Origin: Ruminococcus sp.
GTDB lineage: Bacteria > Bacillota > Clostridia > Oscillospirales > Ruminococcaceae
Assembly (NCBI RefSeq): GCF_019423705.1
Contig: NZ_JAHZAX010000014.1
Coordinates: 1 to 48,241, forward strand
Length of the DNA: 48,241 nt
Reading direction: 5' to 3'
Part shown: positions 7,995 to 14,660 of the stretch, piece by piece
Layout: each line of letters opens with the position of its first letter
Numbering within the stretch: the stretch's first letter is position 1
Program-made: the position numbers and the translations under genes
Notes under the pieces: model-generated
Databases searched by the model: none
What the model saw: the letters and a program-made list of their open reading frames with translations, nothing else
Told to the model about the DNA's origin: nothing

Positions 7995-9230
7995 ATGCAG
8001 AATGCTCTTTTGTCAATTTTGTCAAATAAAAACAGAATGCAGCGCAGGATAGACGAGATAAGCTCATTCACCGAGATCGACGGCGAGATCACAAGGCGGA
8101 CTTATTCCGCCGCTTGGGCAGACGCCGTGGACTACCTCAAAAAGGAATTTGCTTCGGCAGGAATGACTTGCAGAATGGACAGCTTCGGCAATCTCATCGG
8201 CCGTTACGACCCTTTGGGCGGCAATGAAAAGCCCTTTGCGGTGGGTTCACACCTTGACAGCGTGAAAAACGCAGGCAAGTATGACGGCGTTGCAGGAATT
8301 GTGTGCGGACTGGAAATGGTGTCAATGCTCCACGAAAACGGCATTGCGCCAAAGCACCCTATCGAAGTCATCGCCACAGCCGATGAAGAGGGTGCGATCT
8401 GTCAGAAGGGCTATTTCGGCGCAAGGTTTATGACGGGTGATCTTTCAGCAGAGCAATGCCTTGAATTTCGCAACGCCGAAGGCAAAAATATCGCCGATTT
8501 GCAAGCCCATTGCAGACTGTTCAAGGATATCACCTTCGGCGGCGACTGCGGCTGGGCAAAGGACTGTTACAGAAGTTGGCTTGAAATTCACGTCGAGCAG
8601 GGAAACGTCCTCGAAACTGAGCATAAGCAGGCTGGAATTGTCTGCGGAGTTGTTGGTATTGGCAGGATTTTCGTGAAGTTCACAGGCAGTTCAGACCACG
8701 CAGGCCCTACCCTTATGAAAGGCCGACAGGATTCACTTGCGGCAGCGGCGGCGCTTATAACCCACGTCTGGGAAACAGGTCAGAAAAACAGCGGCGACCT
8801 TGTTTGCACAGTCGCAAGACTTCACAACAGCCCGAATATCCACAACGTTATCTCCGGCGAGACCGAGCTTGTGATAGACTATCGTTCAGCGGACGACAGC
8901 CTTTCAAAAGCCACAGCGGAGGAGTTCAAAGCCTTTGTGAAGAGCCTTGAAGAAAGCTACGGCGTAAAGACGGAGATAACCGCCGAGACCTTTACACCCG
9001 TGAAGCTTTTTGACAAGGATATGATATCGGCGATAAAAGCCCTTGAAATGCCCGAAACAATGGAGCTTTATAGTTGGGCAGGCCACGACGCAAAGGCCTT
9101 CGCAAACGTTATCCCAACGGCGATGATATTTATGCCAAGCGTCGGCGGAAAAAGCCATTCGCCGCTGGAATTTACGCCGATAGAAAGCTTTGAACTTGTG
9201 TGCAATAATGCGGTGAAGCTGTTTTTGTAA
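7995..9230 (+). CDS. M20-family N-carbamoyl-amide hydrolase (beta-ureidopropionase/allantoate amidohydrolase type)
   Basis: A 411-residue zinc-dependent amidohydrolase of the hydantoinase/carbamoylase family. It is expected to remove the carbamoyl group from the ring-opened product, giving CO2, ammonia and an amino acid such as beta-alanine. Metal and catalytic motifs are SHLDSV (His86, Asp88), KYDG (Asp97), ADEEG (Glu131-132), EIHVEQG (His199) and GGKSHSPLE near the C-terminus. The dimerisation lid contains GSSDHAGPT, usual for this group. The start at ATG 7995 has AGAGGA upstream and lies 20 bases after the cyclic amidohydrolase, so the two are co-transcribed. Allantoate and N-carbamoyl-beta-alanine hydrolases cannot be told apart by these motifs. 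Confidence 0.87.
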   Translation: MQNALLSILSNKNRMQRRIDEISSFTEIDGEITRRTYSAAWADAVDYLKKEFASAGMTCRMDSFGNLIGRYDPLGGNEKPFAVGSHLDSVKNAGKYDGVAGIVCGLEMVSMLHENGIAPKHPIEVIATADEEGAICQKGYFGARFMTGDLSAEQCLEFRNAEGKNIADLQAHCRLFKDITFGGDCGWAKDCYRSWLEIHVEQGNVLETEHKQAGIVCGVVGIGRIFVKFTGSSDHAGPTLMKGRQDSLAAAAALITHVWETGQKNSGDLVCTVARLHNSPNIHNVISGETELVIDYRSADDSLSKATAEEFKAFVKSLEESYGVKTEITAETFTPVKLFDKDMISAIKALEMPETMELYSWAGHDAKAFANVIPTAMIFMPSVGGKSHSPLEFTPIESFELVCNNAVKLFL

Positions 9231-9232
9231 AG

Positions 9233-9260
9233 TTGTAGGTGCAACCTTTGGTCGCCCGCA
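9233..9260 (+). repeat. Dispersed palindromic repeat, degenerate copy
   Basis: TTGTAGGTGCAACC followed by TTTGGTCGCCCGC resembles the TGTAGGGGCGAAC family but has decayed arms. It is the first of three repeat units packed between the M20 and nitrilase genes. Confidence 0.5.
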
Positions 9261-9284
9261 TCTTGTTGAGAAAGTCCGAAACAA

Positions 9285-9312
9285 GTGGGACGTCGAGGAC
9301 GCCGTCCCCTAC
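9285..9312 (-). repeat. Dispersed palindromic repeat, family R1
   Basis: Read on the minus strand it is TGTAGGGGACGGCGTCC then TCGACGTCCCAC, with stem GGGACG/CGTCCC. The same unit occurs at 22152, 37230 and 40582. Confidence 0.85.
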
Positions 9313-9316
9313 AATT

Positions 9317-9388
9317 AGTGTAGTGGCGAACAGCGTTCGCCCGTTGGTTTGCTGCTTTTGCGTAGCAGAACAGTTTTGAGATTGTTAT
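9317..9388 (+). repeat. Dispersed palindromic repeat, family R2, extended form
   Basis: TGTAGTGGCGAAC then AGCGTTCGCCCGTTGG forms the stem; the tail TTTGCTGC...TTGCG...CAGTTTTGA is shared with the copy at 10333, so the mobile or amplified unit here is about 70 bases rather than the stem alone. Confidence 0.8.
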
Positions 9389-9404
9389 GAGTGGGAGTGA
9401 TAAA

Positions 9405-10139
9405 ATGAGCAAAGTCAGACTTGCGATGATACAAACGGCTTCAAAGCTGCTTGACAAGGGGTATAACCTTGACAGGGCGGAAGAGCTTATAAGAATGGCG
9501 GCGGCAAAGGGCGGACAGATTATGTGCCTGCCCGAGCTTTTCGCCTGCGGATATTATCTGCCTGCGCTGGGGGAGCACCTTGACGAGCTTTGCGAGGAGA
9601 AAAACGGCGAGACTGTCACAAGGCTGAGAAAGCTTTCAAAAGAGCTGGGCGTTGCGATCTGCGCAGGGGTAATGCTCCGTGGGCAGAGCGGCATACTCAA
9701 TGGTGCAGTTCTCACCGACAAAAATGGGCAGGCTTATTTTTACAGTAAACAGCATATGTTCGGCGACGAGGGGAAGTTTTTCACCTCTGAGGGCGGCTAT
9801 ATCACGGTGGAAACAGGTTTTGGCAAGGTTGGCGTGATAATATGCTTTGACAATAATTTCCCCGAACCTGCGGCGGAATGTGCCAAAATGGGCGCAGAGC
9901 TGGTGCTTTGCCTCTGCGCTTGGAGAGAGCAGGACAAGGCGCTTTTCAAGGAAATGACCACCTCTCACGCAAAGGAGAGCGGCGTTTATCTCTGCTCGGT
10001 GAATATGTTCGGGCAGTTTGAAGAGCTGAAACTTTTCGGCGGAAGCCTAACCGCCGACCCTTCGGGCAATATCATCGCAGAGTGTTCAGCGGGCGAGGAC
10101 ATTGCCCTTTGCGACATCAAATTGCCGAGCGGCAACTGA
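9405..10139 (+). CDS. Nitrilase-superfamily carbon-nitrogen hydrolase
   Basis: A 244-residue amidase with the Glu-Lys-Cys triad: PELFACGY (Glu44), YSKQHMF (Lys115) and ICFDNNFPE (Cys147). The family includes N-carbamoyl-beta-alanine and N-carbamoylputrescine amidases and omega-amidases, so it may be a second decarbamoylase or may clear an amide by-product of the pathway. ATG 9405 is preferred over ATG 9387 because GGGAG lies just upstream. It is separated from the M20 gene by about 170 bases of dispersed repeats without a clear promoter, so it may still be read from upstream. It is the last gene before a hairpin ending in a T-run, consistent with the end of the catabolic unit. Confidence 0.82.
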   Translation: MSKVRLAMIQTASKLLDKGYNLDRAEELIRMAAAKGGQIMCLPELFACGYYLPALGEHLDELCEEKNGETVTRLRKLSKELGVAICAGVMLRGQSGILNGAVLTDKNGQAYFYSKQHMFGDEGKFFTSEGGYITVETGFGKVGVIICFDNNFPEPAAECAKMGAELVLCLCAWREQDKALFKEMTTSHAKESGVYLCSVNMFGQFEELKLFGGSLTADPSGNIIAECSAGEDIALCDIKLPSGN

Positions 10140-10164
10140 AATTCTATGATATGAAACTCAAACA

Positions 10165-10216
10165 CAGAATGTGAAATCGACTGCAACAAATGTGGTATCG
10201 GTCTCACATTCTTTTT
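10165..10216 (+). terminator. Hairpin with T-run after the catabolic genes
   Basis: GAATGTGA (10167-10174) pairs with TCACATTC (10204-10211), followed by TTTTT. The loop is long (29 bases), so efficiency is uncertain. Confidence 0.45.
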
Positions 10217-10259
10217 GGTTAGAGGATATGGGCAAAGACAAATATTTGTATCGGCAGGA

Positions 10260-10306
10260 CAAAATGTGAAACAAACTGAATCTTTTGTGATATCGGTATC
10301 ACACGG
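10260..10306 (+). repeat. Second copy of a ~47-bp degenerate direct repeat
   Basis: CAAAATGTGAAACAAACTG...GATATCGGTATCACAC aligns without gaps to 10165-10211 (CAGAATGTGAAATCGACTG...GGTATCGGTCTCACAT). Both keep the TGTGA...TCACA inverted arms, so the terminator-like hairpin seems duplicated. Confidence 0.6.
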
Positions 10307-10332
10307 CAGATCTTGTAAATGCATTGTTTTTG

Positions 10333-10397
10333 GTAGGGGCGGACATTGTTCGCCCGTTGATTTGCTGCGATTGCGACAGTTTGAAATTTGTTATAAG
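10333..10397 (+). repeat. Dispersed palindromic repeat, family R2, extended form
   Basis: GTAGGGGCGGACATTGTTCG then CCCGTTG, with the same tail (TTTGCTGC..TTGCG.CAGTTTGA) as the copy at 9317. Confidence 0.8.
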
Positions 10398-10579
10398 TTG
10401 TTAATTTAAAACAATAAACACAACGCATATCTATCCACAATATAACAGCTAAATAGTCACCTAAATTTAGGCATTGCCGAAAGGTAACGATTTGTGTCTA
10501 AACAATCATTGAGTTACACAAAAAAACTAAAATTAATTTGCACTATTGCACAAATTAGTTGCCGAACAGTTCAGTTTTG
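10398..10579. other. AT-rich gene-free stretch
   Basis: No supported coding frame. It holds short inverted words such as CCTAAATTTAGG (10461-10472) and two TTGCACAAAT-like words near 10540-10560, which could be regulatory sites for the promoter at 10580. I see nothing firmer. Confidence 0.4.
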
Positions 10580-10609
10580 TTGACAAACTAACACCAATTG
10601 TGCTATTAT
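10580..10609 (+). promoter_or_regulatory. Sigma-A type promoter of the large secreted protein gene
   Basis: TTGACA (10580-10585), 18-base spacer, TATTAT (10604-10609). The leader is about 45 bases to the start codon. Confidence 0.75.
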
Positions 10610-10659
10610 TACATATAGAAACGTTTAAGTTTGATTATTTTTGTACGGAGTGATTAATT

Positions 10660-13600
10660 TTGGTTAATGTGGTTAATGTGAAGAAAAAATTACTTAGCTT
10701 TTTACTTTCCGGCACTCTGGCTGTATCCGCTGCCGCTTCTGTCGGCACGGTCGATACATTTGCTGCGGCGCAATGCACGACTTATTCGGGCAGCAATGTC
10801 AATGCACAGGATTATTACAAGTGGTCCTCGACTGTTAGATCATATCTTTCTGTTTGCGATAACGGAAATTATATTAGGGTGCAGGCCGGGGCTGTCAGCG
10901 GAAAGCTGCTTGTTGAATATTACGATCAGAATTTCAACCTGTTGAGCACAAAGCTTGTTGATAACGAGCTGCCTGTTTTCGGCGCATTTTATGATTCCGG
11001 GGATAATTATTACGTCCTCAGCGGTCAGAACAATCCAAATGAGAACAATTCTCTCGAAGTGTTCCGCATAACAAAGTATGACAAGAATTGGAATAAGATA
11101 AAGTCCTGCGGCCTTTACGGCGCAAACACCACAGTTCCATTTGACGCAGGCTCGGCAAGAATGACCCACAGCGGCGATCATCTTCTTATCAGAACTTGCC
11201 ACGAAATGTATCAGACCAGCGACGGGCTCAATCATCAGGCTAATGTCACTATCGAAGTTGATATGCCGTCAATGACGATAACGGATTCATACACAGGGGT
11301 TATGAACGTCAATTACGGATATGTCAGCCACTCTTTCAATCAGTTTATCAGAACTGACGGAAATAATATCGTTGCAGTCGATCACGGAGACGCTCACCCA
11401 CGTTCTGCGGCGCTTGTGAAATACAAGACCGATTTCACAACGGGCAAATTCTTCCCGAGCTATTATGAAAAGGGCGGATATATGGACGTTGTGGCATATC
11501 CCGATTATGCTGCAAATTACAACTACACAGGCGCTTCAATAGGCGGTTTTGAGGTATCATCATCAAGCTATATCGTGGCGCAGAATACTGTTGACCTCGA
11601 TCTTATCGACACTTCAAAGACGAGAAACGTTTATGTTTCTGCGGTATCGAGAGACCTGAGCACAAACACTCTCAATAAGATAACAACTTACGCAGAGGGC
11701 ACAGATTCGGCTTCAACGCCTCAGCTTGTGAAGATAGACGACAATAATTTCCTGCTGTTTTGGGCAAGAGACGATGAAGTAAATTACGTCAAGCTTAACG
11801 CTGAGGGCAAAATGACAGGCTCGATACATTCATTCAAGGGCAGCCTTTCAGACTGTCAGCCTGTTATCGCAAATGGCAGAGCGGTTTGGTATGTATGGGA
11901 TAACGGCAATGTCACATTCAATTCCGTAAACGTTTCAAACCTTGACGATCACAAGTCAGTTGAAATTCAGAACGGCCACGATTATGAGACAAAATATGCC
12001 TCTGCGACTGACGGCAATGTTACACAGACTTGCAAAGTATGCGGATATGTGAACAAGTTCACAGTCCCGACCTCGACGGTGGTATATTGGAGAACTGACA
12101 TTTCAGCTACAAATTATTGGAGCAATCCGCAGAAAACACAGTTTGAAGTTGGCGACAATGTTGACATTTGGCCTTATGACAATACGGAATACACTATCGA
12201 ACTTTCTGACAACAGCATTGCAAAGATAGAAAAGCTTTCGGGCTATGTTCAGGATATAAGAAGGCTGACCTTCAAGAAAACAGGCTCGCTGAGCGTGAAA
12301 ATTTATCCTACATACAATCCGTCAGTTGCAAGAACTTACAATTTCGTTTGCGGCTGCGTGCATAGCTATGGCAATTCAGTTGTAACAAAACAGCCTACCT
12401 GCACGGCGCAGGGCACATTGCAAAAGACTTGCACAAAGTGCGGCGAGACTGTACAGGAAACTATCGCCGCAAAGGGTCACAGCTTTGGTAGCTGGACGAC
12501 AACAAAGGCTGCGACTTGCACAGCCGAAGGCACAATGACAAGAAAGTGTTCAGTATGCGGAACTGTTGAGACAAAGACTATCGCAAAGACTTCGCATACT
12601 ATCGTTACAGATAAAGCCGTTGCGGCAACTTGCACTACGGCAGGCAAGACAGAGGGCTCACATTGTTCCGTTTGCGGAGCTGTTATAAAGGCGCAGACAG
12701 TCATTGCGGCAAAGGGACACATCTTTAGTGAATGGACTTCTAAGACAGGTGCTACCTGTACAACAGGCGGAACTCTTACAAGAAAATGCACAGTCTGCGG
12801 AGCTGTTGAAACAAAAACTATCCCTGCAAATCAGCACACTATCGTTATCGACAAGGCTGTTGAAGCAACTTGCACCACAGCAGGCAAGACAGAGGGTTCA
12901 CATTGTTCCGTTTGCGGAACTGTTATAAAGGCGCAAACTGTTATCCCAGCTAAGGGACACAGCTTTAGCGATTGGACGACCACAAAGGCCGCAACTTGCA
13001 CAGCCGAGGGCACAATGACAAGAACGTGTTCGACTTGCGGAACAGTTGAGACTAAGACTATTTCAAAGACTTCACACACTATTGTTACAGATAAAGCCGT
13101 TGCGGCTACTTGCACGGCGGCAGGCAAGACAGAGGGCTCACATTGTTCCGTTTGCGGAACTGTTATAAAGGTGCAGACAGTCATTGTGGCAAAGGGACAC
13201 AGCTTCGGCAATTGGACGACAACAAAGGCTGCGACTTGCACAGAGACAGGCGTTATGACAAGAGTTTGCGCAAACTGCGGAAAGACCGAGACACAGGGCA
13301 TTACTGCAAAGGGTCATAGCTGGGCAAAGGACAAGACTGTTGCGCCGACCCTTAGCGCAGAGGGCTACACAACATACAAGTGCAAAAATTGTCAGGCGAC
13401 AAAGAAGAGCGACATAAAGGCTAAGCTTGTGAACATTTCGGGCGCAAAAATAGGCGGCGTTTCGGCTACTTATTATCACACAGGAAAGGCTATTATGCCT
13501 TCGATGACTTTGACGCTTAATGGTCAAAAGCTGACTAAAAACAAGGATTACAGGCTTTCGTACAGCAAGAACGTTTCTGTTGGCACGGCGACTGTTACTG

Positions 13601-14169
13601 CCACAGGTATGGGCAAATACGGCGGAACTGTCAAGAAAACTTTCGCTATCAAGTACAATTTCACAAAGGCGTCTGTAAGCTCTATCAGCGACAAGGTATA
13701 CGCAGGAAAGGCTATCAAGCCGAGCGTTACTGTTAAATACAGCGGCAAGACACTCAAGAATGGTACTGATTACACAGTCTCATACAAGAACAACACCAAC
13801 ACAGGCAAGGCGACTGTCACCATCACAGGCAAGGGAAGCTATTCGGGCAAAAAGACCGTTACTTTCAAGATCAAGCCTAAGACGGCTTCTATCAGCAAGG
13901 CGACAACGCCAAAGGCAGGCCAGCTCAAGGTGGAATGGAAAAAGGACAGTCAGGCAAGCGGATATCAGATATTCTATGCCACAGACAGCAAGTTCACAAA
14001 GAACAAGGGCACGGCGACTATCACAAAGAACAGCACGCTTTCAAAGACTGTTTCAAGCCTTAAAAAGGGCACAAAGTATTATGTAAAGGTGCGTTCCTAT
14101 AAGACTATCGACGGCAAAAAGGTTTACGGCGCATACAGCAAGGCGCTCAGCGTTACCGTCAAAAAATAA
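10660..14169 (+). CDS. Large secreted multidomain protein with Cys-repeat modules, two Gly/Lys-rich beta repeats and Fn3
   Basis: A 1169-residue exported protein of unknown role, probably surface or matrix. Residues 1-37 form a signal peptide (KKKLLSFLLSGTLAVSAAAS...). Residues ~38-440 are beta-rich with repeated aromatic motifs and may form a propeller (inference). From ~445 to ~905 come about ten units of 38-41 residues with the pattern TCT..G...C..CG..., each starting at a His (HSF, HTI). Six central units pair into three 80-residue blocks encoded by a 240-bp tandem repeat. Two homologous segments follow (TGKAI.PS.T...GK.L..., ~925-1065), then one Fn3-like domain to the end. No LPXTG or membrane anchor is seen. 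TTG 10660 is nine bases after GGAG. The final Cys unit has lost its first Cys (TLSAEG). Confidence 0.85.
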   Translation: MVNVVNVKKKLLSFLLSGTLAVSAAASVGTVDTFAAAQCTTYSGSNVNAQDYYKWSSTVRSYLSVCDNGNYIRVQAGAVSGKLLVEYYDQNFNLLSTKLVDNELPVFGAFYDSGDNYYVLSGQNNPNENNSLEVFRITKYDKNWNKIKSCGLYGANTTVPFDAGSARMTHSGDHLLIRTCHEMYQTSDGLNHQANVTIEVDMPSMTITDSYTGVMNVNYGYVSHSFNQFIRTDGNNIVAVDHGDAHPRSAALVKYKTDFTTGKFFPSYYEKGGYMDVVAYPDYAANYNYTGASIGGFEVSSSSYIVAQNTVDLDLIDTSKTRNVYVSAVSRDLSTNTLNKITTYAEGTDSASTPQLVKIDDNNFLLFWARDDEVNYVKLNAEGKMTGSIHSFKGSLSDCQPVIANGRAVWYVWDNGNVTFNSVNVSNLDDHKSVEIQNGHDYETKYASATDGNVTQTCKVCGYVNKFTVPTSTVVYWRTDISATNYWSNPQKTQFEVGDNVDIWPYDNTEYTIELSDNSIAKIEKLSGYVQDIRRLTFKKTGSLSVKIYPTYNPSVARTYNFVCGCVHSYGNSVVTKQPTCTAQGTLQKTCTKCGETVQETIAAKGHSFGSWTTTKAATCTAEGTMTRKCSVCGTVETKTIAKTSHTIVTDKAVAATCTTAGKTEGSHCSVCGAVIKAQTVIAAKGHIFSEWTSKTGATCTTGGTLTRKCTVCGAVETKTIPANQHTIVIDKAVEATCTTAGKTEGSHCSVCGTVIKAQTVIPAKGHSFSDWTTTKAATCTAEGTMTRTCSTCGTVETKTISKTSHTIVTDKAVAATCTAAGKTEGSHCSVCGTVIKVQTVIVAKGHSFGNWTTTKAATCTETGVMTRVCANCGKTETQGITAKGHSWAKDKTVAPTLSAEGYTTYKCKNCQATKKSDIKAKLVNISGAKIGGVSATYYHTGKAIMPSMTLTLNGQKLTKNKDYRLSYSKNVSVGTATVTATGMGKYGGTVKKTFAIKYNFTKASVSSISDKVYAGKAIKPSVTVKYSGKTLKNGTDYTVSYKNNTNTGKATVTITGKGSYSGKKTVTFKIKPKTASISKATTPKAGQLKVEWKKDSQASGYQIFYATDSKFTKNKGTATITKNSTLSKTVSSLKKGTKYYVKVRSYKTIDGKKVYGAYSKALSVTVKK
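12475..13315 (+). repeat. 240-bp in-frame tandem repeats within the secreted protein gene
   Basis: Sequence beginning near 12481, 12721 and 12961 repeats with exact 240-bp phase, and a further partial unit begins at 13201. Each block encodes two Cys modules (…TMTRKCSVCG… and …TEGSHCSVCG…). Copies differ mostly at third positions and a few residues. Confidence 0.9.
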
Positions 14170-14181
14170 GATGATATTGTC

Positions 14182-14223
14182 AAAAGATCGGCGGACTTTG
14201 TGATATAAGTCTGTCGGTCTTTT
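14182..14223 (+). terminator. Rho-independent terminator of the secreted protein gene
   Basis: AAAAGATCGGCGGACTT pairs with AAGTCTGTCGGTCTTTT with G-T pairs and a short loop, ending in TTTT. Confidence 0.85.
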
Positions 14224-14350
14224 GTGCGAAGTTGACGAAAGTGCGTTCACGGAGCGCTGTTTGGTTAACATTTTTCAAAAAAAACGGTTACTATTTACGC
14301 AACATTTATTTAAAAATAGATATAAAATTTTTTAAAATATGAAAAAGCTG

Positions 14351-14379
14351 TTGCATTTTGATAAGGTTTGTAGTATAAT
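14351..14379 (+). promoter_or_regulatory. Promoter of the c-di-GMP gene
   Basis: TTGCAT (14351-14356), 17-base spacer, TATAAT (14374-14379). The start codon is about 275 bases further on, giving an unusually long leader. Confidence 0.75.
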
Positions 14380-14509
14380 ATAACGTAGTGCAGTATGTTT
14401 TATGCAGGATATATACTGTTCTTATCGGATTATGACGCTTGATAGATATTGTCTGTTGAATGATAGGAAGTATAAATAGAAGCCTGCTTAATCGAATTTT
14501 ATAACAAGA

Positions 14510-14562
14510 AGACGGCTGACACTTTCTATTACGAACGCTTAGTTCTAAGAGGGTGCCGTCAG
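14510..14562 (+). promoter_or_regulatory. Structured leader hairpin upstream of the EAL protein
   Basis: GACGG (14513-14517) pairs with CCGTC, then after a CTGA bulge CACTTTCT pairs fully with AGAGGGTG using G-U pairs, and GAAC pairs with GTTC at the tip. I do not recognise it as a GEMM-I or GEMM-II c-di-GMP riboswitch. Confidence 0.5.
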
Positions 14563-14660
14563 TCCATTACCTTCTTATTATATCAAAATAAGCATAGCCT
14601 GTCACCACTGTAGTCAGCAGTTTGGACTATGTTAATATTATACCAAAGAAGGTGTCTGAT

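Noticed and set aside
10215..10409. A 64-residue open frame after the nitrilase gene
   Set aside because: It runs through the duplicated hairpin and an R2 repeat and has no ribosome site.
12475..13315. A CRISPR-like array because of regular repeats
   Set aside because: The period is 240 bp, there are no unique spacers, and the repeats are in frame within a coding gene.
14380..14660. A c-di-GMP riboswitch before the EAL gene
   Set aside because: The conserved GEMM-I and GEMM-II sequence blocks are not present; only a structured leader can be claimed.
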